Below the pieces are notes generated by a model. It did no database searches, was not told the origin of the DNA, and saw only the letters and a program-made list of their open reading frames with translations. A DNA stretch of 26,844 bases, taken from the NCBI GenBank assembly GCA_038232515.1, contig JBBSHS010000032.1, forward strand, positions 1-26,844. The letters are read 5' to 3'. The position numbers and the translations under genes are program-made. Source of the stretch: JBBSHS01 sp038232515 (GTDB lineage Bacteria > Actinomycetota > Acidimicrobiia > Acidimicrobiales > JAUJNH01). Within the stretch, counting starts at the first letter, position 1; each line of letters starts with the position of its first letter. Below, in pieces: positions 15,778 to 23,143 of this stretch.

Positions 15778-15785
15778 CGTCCCCC

Positions 15786-15869
15786 ATGTCCAAACGCACC
15801 GTCAAGCGCAAGCTGCGCAAGAAGAACAAGGCTAATCACGGCAAGAAGCCGAACTGCGGACGGGGCTAG
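15786..15869 (+). CDS. bL37-like 27-residue ribosomal peptide
   Basis: The peptide starts MSKRTVKRKLRKKNKANH and ends GKKPNCGRG. The segment KANHGKKPN matches the core of the short mycobacterial 50S protein bL37 (lysine-rich head, then ANHGKRPN). The head here differs and the tail is three or four residues longer with one Cys. It is far too short for routine gene callers but has a -10 box 8 nt upstream and an ATG, suggesting a leaderless mRNA. A palindromic repeat lies 52 bp downstream. Assigned by motif only; it could be another small basic ribosomal protein. Confidence 0.8.
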   Translation: MSKRTVKRKLRKKNKANHGKKPNCGRG

Positions 15870-15921
15870 AGCCCACCTGCGACGGCGCATGACGCCGGTG
15901 CGGCGGGCGCGGCAGGAACTG

Positions 15922-15992
15922 CGAGATTGGGTCGCAGCGTGGCCTTCGGCGCCCGTTTCGGCCCCTGAAGGCCACCGCACCACCCAATCTCG
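15922..15992 (+). repeat. 71-bp two-armed palindromic repeat, copy 2
   Basis: Layout 13-4-9-19-9-4-13, as in the copy at 12595-12665. Against the reverse complement of that copy I count 8 mismatches in 71 positions (about 89% identity): six in the 19-nt centre and two in the right outer arm. The left half (26 nt) is identical. It lies downstream of the bL37-like gene, reading in the same direction, and also abuts the cut end of a permease fragment. Confidence 0.87.
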
Positions 15993-15995
15993 CGA

Positions 15996-16240
15996 AGACG
16001 ATGAGCCGGCGAAGAAGAAGCGCCGTAGGGCGGAGCCGGGCACCCAGGCGGCGAAGGCGCCGGAGATGAGCAGGCCGACGGCGATGTCCCGCCAGACGGC
16101 CGCCCAGTCCATCACGATGTAGCCGGCGGTGGAGGTGAACCCGGCCCCACCCGGGCGATTCCGCACTCCCGGCTGGGAAATGCCGTGTGGTCCTCGGTGG
16201 TGGTCGTGACCCCTCTTGTGATGGCCGTGTCGCCGTGCAT
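15996..16240 (-). pseudogene. Fragment of a UPF0718/DUF318-type permease gene
   Basis: On the minus strand 16112 to about 15998 encodes MDWAAVWRDIAVGLLISG followed by AFAAWVPGSALRRFFFAG, the signature helix of UPF0718 permeases (MDWxxxWxDIxxGxLIxGALAAWVP, then FF). The rest of the family's second half is missing: the coding sequence stops a few codons before the 71-bp repeat. Upstream, an ATG at 16240 with an excellent GAGGAGG ribosome binding site opens a different frame (MHGDTAITRG...) that closes after about 42 codons, so the fragment is also out of frame with the best start. Its opening MHG recalls CsoR repressors, but too little follows to say. Treated as a decayed locus downstream of operator 1. 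Confidence 0.6.
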
Positions 16241-16281
16241 CGCATCCTCCTCGAAACCCTTAGTTGGTGTGAACGCCTACT

Positions 16282-16298
16282 GTACCCCCGTTGGGTAC
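16282..16298 (-). promoter_or_regulatory. CsoR-like operator 1
   Basis: GTACCC-CCGTT-GGGTAC is a perfect 6-5-6 inverted repeat. It overlaps a minus-strand -10-like TACAGT (16279-16284) and lies 42 bp before the ATG at 16240. The ACCC/GGGT arms are typical of CsoR/RcnR-family operators for copper or sulfur stress. No regulator gene is in the window. Confidence 0.55.
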
Positions 16299-16338
16299 TT
16301 GCGGAGGAAGGCCAGAGTGCTCGTGTACCGTCGTCTTT

Positions 16339-16355
16339 ATACCCAACCGGGGTAT
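16339..16355 (+). promoter_or_regulatory. CsoR-like operator 2
   Basis: ATACCC-AACCG-GGGTAT is again a perfect 6-5-6 inverted repeat, 57 bp centre to centre from operator 1. With its flanks it reads TATACCCAACCGGGGTATGG, very like the copper-responsive CsoR operator of Bacillus subtilis copZA as I recall it. It overlaps a TTATAC hexamer and precedes the ribosome binding site GGAGGT (16365-16370) of the MFS remnant. Confidence 0.6.
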
Positions 16356-16376
16356 GGAACCTATGGAGGTCCGATG

Positions 16377-16762
16377 ATGTCTGAGGCCAATCCGGATCGG
16401 CGGCGGTGGGGATGGCCCTGGCCTTCATCCCGTCGCTGGGTACGGCCATCTCGTCCGCCCGTGCGGAGGAGGGCGGCTTGGCATCGGGGATCGTGAACAC
16501 CTCCTACCAGATCGGTTCCGCCCTCGGGCTCGCCGGCATGACCGCGGTCGCGGCTGGCCACGGCGCCAATCAGATCGGCCATCCGGCCGCCCTCACCAAC
16601 GGGTTCTCCGCAGCTTTTCTCGGCGCCGCGGCCATTGCCGCTACCGGCGGCCTGCTGGCCCTGTTCACCCTGCGACCGCCCGGCGCCACCAGGTCGGCGG
16701 CGGACGAGGCCTCCGTGCCGTCCGCCGACCGGCCGACATCGTCCATCACCGCCGGTCGGTGA
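16377..16762 (+). pseudogene. MFS (DHA2-type) transporter gene with a large internal deletion
   Basis: The start is intact: operator, GGAGGT 6 nt before the ATG at 16377 and MSEANPDRRRW, a usual DHA2 N-terminus that normally runs into helix 1. At about 16400-16409 the sequence jumps, with a frame change, to the end of the same kind of protein: GMALAFIPSLGTAISSA, EEGGLASGIVNTSYQIGSALG, then AAFLGAAAIAATGGLLALF, the last two helices of drug-exporting DHA2 permeases. Roughly 300-350 codons are missing. Only about 118 residues of the C-terminal frame remain, ending at the TGA at 16762. It cannot be a working transporter. Confidence 0.75.
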
Positions 16763-16819
16763 GCGGCACCGGGTGGTGGGGTGGGGTGGGGGAACTGGGG
16801 GCACGGGGCTGGCCCCGGC

Positions 16820-19366
16820 CTACATGGCCTCCTGGTCGGGCAGGAAGGTGTACGACGGGTTGAGCAGGGCCAGTTGTCCCTTGCGTTGGCCCACCATGCC
16901 CTCCACCCCGAGTCTGATGCCGACACGCATGCCTGCGATCTGGCGGCGACCGAGGAACACGACACTGATAGTGCCGTGGTCGTCGGCCAGGACCACTTCG
17001 AGGGTGGCCACACCCGACCAGGGCTGGAGCCGCATGGACTTGACCCGCCCCACGAGCGAGACGCGCTGGCGGAACTGAGCGGCGGCGATGCCTCCGCCGG
17101 CCGCCGGCGGCCGGCCGGCCATAGCGGCCAGGTTGTCGTCACCGTGGGCAACGGTGGCAGGCCCTCTCCTGTCGGTCGCCCGGGACAGGCCGGCTGCCTG
17201 CCTGCCGGTGTGGCCGCGGGCGTCGCCGGCATCGTCGAGGTCGTCGCCCCTGGTCCCTTCGTCGTCATCGGTCGGCGTCCGGTCCGGCTCCGCGGAGCCG
17301 GTGCCCCTGGCCCGGGCCAGCACCTCGTCCACCGTGATCTCGTGAAGGTCGCGTCCGAGATGGAACGGCACGAACGTCACGTTGACGTGCGCCAACGGTG
17401 CCAGGCCTTCGGCAATGGCGTCGGCGGTGCGGTCGTGGAGGAGCCGATGCCAGGTGCGCCGGTGCTCGAGCCGGGGAAGCAGGACCGACACCTCGGTGCC
17501 GCCGTCTCCGGCCGCCTCGGCCGCCGCTTCCAGGGCGGAGCGGACGATGCGGCGGTCCGGGCAGTCGACAAGCTGCAGGGGCAGCCGGGAGAGCCCGAGC
17601 CGGCTCCAGTCCGACGACAGCGCCTCCGCCCGTTGGTCGTCGACGACGAAGTGGACGGCTTGCAACTCGTCGGGCATGAGGGCACGGGCGTACTGGATGG
17701 CACGGGCCGTGGCCCGGTCGAGGTCGTCGACCAGCACCAGCACCACGTGGCGCCGGAGAATGGGCTGGACCGCGGCCTGCTTGGCCTCGTCCTTCAGCTC
17801 CACCGCCTCGGACTCGTACTGCTTGTTGAGCCGGGTCAGCAGGAACACCATGGCCGGGACCAGGACGATGATGACCCAGGCGCCGTGGGTGAACTTGGTG
17901 ATGGCGATGACCACGTCGACGATGAGCGAGAGCGCAGCGCCGGTCCCGTTCACGAAGGCGCCGGAGCGCCAACCCGGCTCCTTCTTCCGGAAGTGGTGCC
18001 GGGTCATGCCCGCCTGGCTCAGCGTGAAGCTGGTGAACACGCCGATGGCGTAAAGCGGGATAAGGCGGTCGACCTTTGCATTGGTCACCACCAGCACGAC
18101 CACGGCGGCCACGGACAGGCCGATGATGCCGTTGGAGAAGACCAGCCGGTGACCCCGCTTGGTCAACTGGCGGGGCATGAAGTTGTCGCCGGCGTGGAAG
18201 CTGGCCAGGCGCGGGAAGTCGGCGAAGCTGGTGTTGGCGGCCAGGATGAGGATGAGGGCGGTGCCGGCCTGGAGGGCGTAGTACATGACGCGTCCGACGG
18301 CGCTCTTGGCGAAGACGGCCGAGCCGACCTGTGAGATGACCGTAGGTGTGCCGCTCTGGAAGGGCACGACGTGGATCTTGGCGGCCATGACCGACAGGCC
18401 GAGGAACATGACCCCCAGCATCGACCCCATGACGACGAGAGTGCTCCTGGCATTCTTCCACTCCGGCGGCCGGAAGGCGGGAACGCCGTTGGAGATGGCC
18501 TCGACCCCCGTGACGGCCGCCCCCCCAGATGCGAAGGCATGCATCACCACATAGACGCCGGCACCGGCCAGAAGGACGCCGTTGGCCCCGTGGGCCCCAA
18601 GCTTTACGATGCCGTGTTGGGCCCTTACGGAGGCGTCGGGCACCGTGCCCAGGCGGCCGGTGACCAGCTTGAAGACACCGACGCCGATGAGCAGGACCAT
18701 GTCGGCGATGAAGAAGTAGGTGGGCACGGCGAACAGTCGGCCCGACTCCTTGACGCCCTTGAGGTTGCCCAGGGCGATCAGCGCCACCAGGGCCACCGAT
18801 ATCTCCAGGGTGTAGGGAGCGATGGCCCCGAAGGCGGAGGCAATCGCCGCCGTGCCGGCCGCCACCGACACCGCCACCGTCAGGATGTAGTCGGTCAACA
18901 GGGCGACGCCGGCCACTTGGGCCGGGATGAGGCCGAAGTTGTCCTTGGTGACGATGTAGGCGCCGCCGGCCGAGGGGTACTCCTTGATCGTCTGGCGGTA
19001 GCTGAGGATCAGGAAGCCCAGAACGACAAGAAGGGCGATGGTGATGGGCACCACCAGGCTGAAGGCGAACAACCCGATGGCCGGCACCAGGACCCGCAGG
19101 ATCTCCTCGGTGGCGTAGGCCGACGAGGACAGGTTGTCGCTGGCGAACACGGCCAGAGCGGTGGGCCTGCCCAATCGCTCGTGGGCCAGTTCCTTGGTGT
19201 GCAGGGGCGGACCCAGGACCTTGTTCTTGATCTTGAAGCCCAGGGTCTCGGGCAGAATGGGCGCCACCGGCCGGGCCATGGGCGGCGGCGGCGAGCCCGG
19301 GCGAGCAGGCGGACTCTCGTCGGCCGGCGACTCGACGCTCGTGGACGACGGCACCACGTCTACCAC
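16820..19366 (-). CDS. KimA/APC-type potassium transporter fused to a C-terminal OB-fold domain
   Basis: Residues about 60-515 are an APC-superfamily transporter with about twelve helices; FASDNLSSSAYATEEIL (74-90), GGAYIVTKDNFG (134-145) and GNLKGVKESGR (200-210) match the KimA-like family of K+/H+ symporters, usually annotated as amino acid permeases. Residues 537-670 form the cytosolic domain with a USP-like look (HVVLVLVDDLDRATARAIQY). After a charged linker (690-750), residues about 762-845 look like an OB-fold: QRVSLVGRVKSM, ATLEVVLADDHGTISVVFLG, VGIRLGVEGMVG. Mycobacteria keep a related permease (Rv2690c) and an OB-fold protein (Rv2694c) as separate genes near the trk genes; here they are one frame. 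Start GTG at 19366, 848 residues. The divergent KdpDE-like pair supports K+ as substrate. Confidence 0.82.
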   Translation of the reverse strand: MVDVVPSSTSVESPADESPPARPGSPPPPMARPVAPILPETLGFKIKNKVLGPPLHTKELAHERLGRPTALAVFASDNLSSSAYATEEILRVLVPAIGLFAFSLVVPITIALLVVLGFLILSYRQTIKEYPSAGGAYIVTKDNFGLIPAQVAGVALLTDYILTVAVSVAAGTAAIASAFGAIAPYTLEISVALVALIALGNLKGVKESGRLFAVPTYFFIADMVLLIGVGVFKLVTGRLGTVPDASVRAQHGIVKLGAHGANGVLLAGAGVYVVMHAFASGGAAVTGVEAISNGVPAFRPPEWKNARSTLVVMGSMLGVMFLGLSVMAAKIHVVPFQSGTPTVISQVGSAVFAKSAVGRVMYYALQAGTALILILAANTSFADFPRLASFHAGDNFMPRQLTKRGHRLVFSNGIIGLSVAAVVVLVVTNAKVDRLIPLYAIGVFTSFTLSQAGMTRHHFRKKEPGWRSGAFVNGTGAALSLIVDVVIAITKFTHGAWVIIVLVPAMVFLLTRLNKQYESEAVELKDEAKQAAVQPILRRHVVLVLVDDLDRATARAIQYARALMPDELQAVHFVVDDQRAEALSSDWSRLGLSRLPLQLVDCPDRRIVRSALEAAAEAAGDGGTEVSVLLPRLEHRRTWHRLLHDRTADAIAEGLAPLAHVNVTFVPFHLGRDLHEITVDEVLARARGTGSAEPDRTPTDDDEGTRGDDLDDAGDARGHTGRQAAGLSRATDRRGPATVAHGDDNLAAMAGRPPAAGGGIAAAQFRQRVSLVGRVKSMRLQPWSGVATLEVVLADDHGTISVVFLGRRQIAGMRVGIRLGVEGMVGQRKGQLALLNPSYTFLPDQEAM

Positions 19367-19670
19367 CGCGACGCCATGGCGGGTGCGGGGCGGCGTAGGA
19401 GGACCGCCGGCGGGTGCGCCCGATCAGTGATCCTGCCCGGCCGCTCCTGGTCATGGAAGGCACGCCCGCGCCGAGTGTCAAGAACGGGACGCATCCCTCG
19501 ACTGTGGTGGCACGCACCTAAAGGTGGCGTCAACGGCGCACGTCTCGGCATTAACAGACCGTCAAATCAGGCGCTGGGGGCTTCGAACGCACGCCTCCGC
19601 ATCGGTTTGTAGCCGAAATCGGGCCGGACCCAGGACTACAACCGGTGACCCGCTTCTACGCTTGGGGAGC
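19367..19670. other. Divergent gap between the K+ transporter and the histidine kinase gene
   Basis: No gene or RNA is recognisable. On the plus strand TACGCT (19657-19662) lies 8 nt before the kinase ATG and may be its -10. On the minus strand a TTGACA at about 19477-19482 is a good -35 match but its partner (TTCCAT, about 18 nt on) is weak. I looked for a ydaO (c-di-AMP) riboswitch in the transporter leader and could not fit one. Confidence 0.4.
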
Positions 19671-21206
19671 ATGACGCCGCTGGCCGATCAGATCCCCGCC
19701 CGGGCCCGTCTGTGGGCCGGCTGGGCGGTTGCCTTCGGCGGCCTGGCCGTCGCCACCGGCGCTCTCATCCCGTTCCGCAGTCACATCGAGGTGGCCACCT
19801 CTGCCCTCGTCCTGGTCGTGCCCGTGGTCCTGGGCGTGGCCGTGGGCGGCTTCCCGGTGGCGCCGGTGGGCGTAGCTGCCGGCTTCGTGACCTTTGACTT
19901 CTTCTTCGTCCCGCCCTATCACCGGTTCCAGGTCGGGGCGGGTGAGCACTGGGTCAGCCTCGGGGTCTACGCCGCGGTGGCGCTGGTGGTGAGTGCCGTC
20001 GTGGCCGAGGCTCAGCGGGCGCGGTCCCACGCCGAAGCCCGGGAGGGCGAGAACCAGGCCTTCTTCGACCTGTCCCATGCCCTCACCGAGGAAGGCGACA
20101 TCGACGCCGCCCTGTTCGACATCGTGGTCAAGGCCCGCCAGGTGCTGGGCATGGACGCCGTCGAGGTGCTGGTGGCCGACGGCGAGGTCGACGGCGGCAT
20201 GGTGGTCCGGGCCACTGACGGAAGGGCCCTCGACGCCGTCTCGCGCCACAGATCGCTGGCCGTCGTCTGCGACGGTGAGCCGGAGCAACGGTTCGGCGAC
20301 GTGACCTCGATCGTCATCCGGTCCTCCCACGGGCCCGTCGGCGCGCTGGTGGCGGCCGGGGGTGTGGTCAGCAGTGAAGGAGAGCGGACGTTGGTCACGT
20401 TCGCCAACCAGGCGGCTCTGGCCATGGAACGGGCCCGGTTGACCGAGGAGGCCACCAGGACCAGACTGCTCGAAGAGGTCAACCGGCTGCGCTCGGCCCT
20501 GGTCGGCTCCGTCTCCCACGACCTGCGCACGCCCCTGGCATCGATCAAGGCATCGGTGTCGGACCTCGTCGACCCGGCGGTGACGCTCAGCGAGGACGAT
20601 CGTCGGACGCTTCTGTCGACCATCGACGAGGAGACCGACCGCCTCACCCGCTTCGTGTCCAACCTGCTCGACATGACCCGCATCGAGGCGGGCGCGCTCG
20701 AGCTGCACCGCGCCGCCACCCCGCTGGACGAGTTGGTGGGCACGGTCACCGAGCGCATGGGCCGGCTCCTGGCCCCCTACCGCGTGCGCGTCCTGATCGA
20801 CGAAGACCTGCCGCTGGTCGATATCGACTACATGCTGGTCGAACAGGTGCTGGCCAACCTGTTGGAGAACGCCGGCCGCCACAGCCCGCCGGGCGGCATC
20901 ATCGCCATCGTCGCCACCCAACTGGTAAAGCAATGGGTGGAGCTGCGCGTGGTCGACCATGGCCCGGGCATCCCCGAAGCCGAACGGTTGCGAATCTTCG
21001 AGCAGTTCTACCGGTTCCGGGCCGATGCCAGCCGCCCGCCCGGCATCGGATTGGGGTTGGCCATCTGCCATGGCATTCTGGCCGCCCACGGCGGGCGCAT
21101 CTGGGTCGAGGCCACAGCTGGCGGCGGGGCCACGTTCGTGGTCCGCCTACCGGTGGCTGGCGTCCGCCGTATCGACCCCTCCCGAGCCGCCCCCGCTAGC
21201 GCCTGA
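19671..21206 (+). CDS. KdpD-like sensor histidine kinase without the N-terminal KdpD and USP domains
   Basis: The 511 residues comprise a DUF4118 membrane part with four helices (about 12-115, with the hallmark FDFFFVPPYHRF), a GAF-like domain (about 130-250), HisKA with SVSHDLRTPL (phospho-acceptor His 283) and HATPase with NLLENAGRHSPPGG (N box, about 396-410), DHGPGIP, IFEQFYRF and GIGLGLAI. Full KdpD is near 850-900 residues and begins with a cytosolic KdpD plus USP region, absent here. ATG 19671 is chosen because membrane helix 1 follows at once and a TACGCT hexamer lies 8 nt upstream; a reading from 19524 adds unconserved residues. Stop and regulator start overlap by one base (TGATG). 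It likely senses K+ or turgor for the divergent transporter. Confidence 0.9.
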   Translation: MTPLADQIPARARLWAGWAVAFGGLAVATGALIPFRSHIEVATSALVLVVPVVLGVAVGGFPVAPVGVAAGFVTFDFFFVPPYHRFQVGAGEHWVSLGVYAAVALVVSAVVAEAQRARSHAEAREGENQAFFDLSHALTEEGDIDAALFDIVVKARQVLGMDAVEVLVADGEVDGGMVVRATDGRALDAVSRHRSLAVVCDGEPEQRFGDVTSIVIRSSHGPVGALVAAGGVVSSEGERTLVTFANQAALAMERARLTEEATRTRLLEEVNRLRSALVGSVSHDLRTPLASIKASVSDLVDPAVTLSEDDRRTLLSTIDEETDRLTRFVSNLLDMTRIEAGALELHRAATPLDELVGTVTERMGRLLAPYRVRVLIDEDLPLVDIDYMLVEQVLANLLENAGRHSPPGGIIAIVATQLVKQWVELRVVDHGPGIPEAERLRIFEQFYRFRADASRPPGIGLGLAICHGILAAHGGRIWVEATAGGGATFVVRLPVAGVRRIDPSRAAPASA

Positions 21207-21904
21207 TGGCGAGGATCCTCGTCGTCGACGACGAGGTGGCCATCGTGCGGGCGCTGGCCACCGGGCTACGGGCCCGAGGCCACGACGTGCTCCTGGCCCG
21301 GACCGGCGAGGAGGGGCTTTCCCAGGCTGCGCTCGGCTCACCCGATGTCGTCGTGCTGGACCTGGGGGTGCCCGACCTCGACGGGATCGAGGTGTGCCGG
21401 CGCCTCCGGGCCTGGAGCGACGTCCCGGTGATCGTGCTGTCCGCCCACGGCAGCGAGCCCCGCAAGGTCCAGGCCCTCGACGAGGGAGCCGACGACTTCA
21501 TCACCAAGCCCTTCGGCATGGCCGAGCTCGAAGCCCGGCTGCGAGTGGCGTTGCGTCACCGTGACCGGTGGTCGGCAGTGGCCGAGGAACCGGTGATCGA
21601 GGTCGGCCCGCTGCAGGTGGACCTGGCCCGGCGGACGGTGCAGGTCGACGGGCGGACAGTGCAGCTCACCGCCCGGGAGTTCGACTTCCTCGCCTTCTTG
21701 GCCCGCCACGCCGGCAAGGTCGTCACCCACCGGATGCTGCTTGGCGAGGTCTGGGGGCCCGAGTACGGCGAGGAGACCCACTATCTGCGGGTCTACGCCA
21801 GTCATCTGCGCAAGAAGCTCGAAGACGATCCCGCCCGCCCCCGCCTGTTGCTCACCAGCCCGGGCGTGGGCTATCAGCTCGTCGCCCCGGACGCAGGTTC
21901 CTGA
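21206..21904 (+). CDS. KdpE-like response regulator (OmpR family)
   Basis: The 232 residues hold a receiver domain (1-120: acidic pair D8-D9, phosphorylated D52 in VVLDLGVPDLDG, S79, K101 in FITKPFG) and an OmpR winged-helix domain (about 130-228: VQLTAREFDFLAFLARHAGKV, HYLRVYASHLRKKLEDDP, GVGYQLV), the KdpE pattern. It is coupled to the kinase gene by a one-base overlap. Its last 31 nt overlap the end of the convergent GNAT gene. No kdpFABC is in the window; the nearby KimA-like transporter is the obvious candidate target, by inference. Confidence 0.93.
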   Translation: MARILVVDDEVAIVRALATGLRARGHDVLLARTGEEGLSQAALGSPDVVVLDLGVPDLDGIEVCRRLRAWSDVPVIVLSAHGSEPRKVQALDEGADDFITKPFGMAELEARLRVALRHRDRWSAVAEEPVIEVGPLQVDLARRTVQVDGRTVQLTAREFDFLAFLARHAGKVVTHRMLLGEVWGPEYGEETHYLRVYASHLRKKLEDDPARPRLLLTSPGVGYQLVAPDAGS

Positions 21905-23019
21905 GAGATCCGCTTCGAGGCTCGGGTGCGCCTCTGGCCGGGCTCCGGCGGTGGAGAAGGACGGCGGACTCGACCGGTGGGCCGGTCCAGCCGGTCGAGG
22001 AGGTCGCCAGCCGCGAACTGGCGCTGCTGCCAGAGAAGGTGGGGTCGGAACCCCATCGCCTGGTTGATCGACAACATGGCCCGGTTGGCGTCCTGGTTCC
22101 ACGTATCCACCACCGGCGCCGACGGCCGCTCATCCAGGAGCTTGAGCGCCATGGCCGCCTTCAACCAACGCCCGAGTCCCCGTCCCCGATGGGCAGGGTC
22201 GACACCGGTGTTGGCCTGTTCCACCCGCCATGGTCGCAGCGGGTCGATCAGCACCTGGGTGAGGCCGGCGAACCGACCGACCTCGTCGGCCACCACCATC
22301 GTCCACTGCTCATACCCCTGGTCCAGCCCCGCCCGTTCGGACTCCCGAACCCGGTCGGGGGTGAACACCTCGTCCTCGATGTCCAATGCTTCCATCGGGG
22401 CGGAGTTCATCACGTGCAGCACGGCCACGAACCCGTCGAGGTACTCCTCGGGCGTGGCTCCCTCCCACGCCACCAGCGAGTAGGCGCCCGCACGCTCCTT
22501 CGACTTGTTGAGCCAACCCTCCATGAGCTGGCGGTCGACCTCGGCGAGATGCAGGCGGCTCTCACGCTCCAGGTAGACGGCCCGGCCGCCGAGGCCGGCG
22601 AGGAAGCGGTCACCGGCGCCATCCTGCACGGCGTCAACCAGCAGCTTGGGACGGCCTACGCCCAGCGCCTTCCGGGCCGGCGCCTCGAGGAGCCGGCGAC
22701 CGACGCCCCGCCCGCGGGCCTCGGGGAGGACGGCGGCATCGACCAGCGCAAGGTCGCGGTTGTCGACGACGTCATCGACGCACAGGGACGAAGCACCGAC
22801 GATGTGGCCGCCGTCGCGGCTCACCCATCGGTGCACGGTGCGGTAGGCGGGTCCGTTGAGGGCGTCGAGGACCAGGCGCCGAGGCGGTACGGGCGGATCC
22901 AGCGGCACCCGTTCCTTGTCGACGACAGCCGTCAGCTCGCACCACGCCGCCAAGTCGACGTCGTCGGCCTCGCCCACGCCGAACGGTTCGATGTCGCCCA
23001 CGGACGTTCGGGGTGGCAC
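21874..23019 (-). CDS. Tandem GNAT-domain N-acetyltransferase
   Basis: The 381-residue protein has two GNAT folds, as in mycothiol-synthase-like acetyltransferases. The first (about 1-170) shows DAAVLPEARGRGVGRRLLEAP, an acetyl-CoA loop. The second (about 190-345) has NTGVDPAHRGRGLGRWLKAAM and the terminal NQAMGFRPHLLWQQRQF. The C-terminal 35 residues are basic and variable. The substrate cannot be read from sequence; antibiotic or small-amine acetylation are possible. GTG at 23019 is the first start in frame and has no good ribosome binding site, so a start a few codons later is possible. It converges on, and overlaps by 31 nt, the response regulator gene. Confidence 0.85.
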   Translation of the reverse strand: MPPRTSVGDIEPFGVGEADDVDLAAWCELTAVVDKERVPLDPPVPPRRLVLDALNGPAYRTVHRWVSRDGGHIVGASSLCVDDVVDNRDLALVDAAVLPEARGRGVGRRLLEAPARKALGVGRPKLLVDAVQDGAGDRFLAGLGGRAVYLERESRLHLAEVDRQLMEGWLNKSKERAGAYSLVAWEGATPEEYLDGFVAVLHVMNSAPMEALDIEDEVFTPDRVRESERAGLDQGYEQWTMVVADEVGRFAGLTQVLIDPLRPWRVEQANTGVDPAHRGRGLGRWLKAAMALKLLDERPSAPVVDTWNQDANRAMLSINQAMGFRPHLLWQQRQFAAGDLLDRLDRPTGRVRRPSPPPEPGQRRTRASKRISQEPASGATS

Positions 23020-23143
23020 TCAAGGGGCGTCCCGGCCAACGAGTTCTGCACCGTCAAGCACACAGAATGGCCATGGCGGGCCATCTGGCGGCCAACTTAC
23101 GCCACCCGGAATGCAAGCCTCGGGATCGTAACGGCGCAGCCGA

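Noticed and set aside
16781..18334. Plus-strand open frame of 517 codons opposite the K+ transporter
   Set aside because: Antisense to a well-supported gene, rich in Gly/Asp/His, no recognisable domain.
19367..19670. ydaO (c-di-AMP) riboswitch before the K+ transporter
   Set aside because: Plausible from biology, but I could not align the conserved core elements of that riboswitch.
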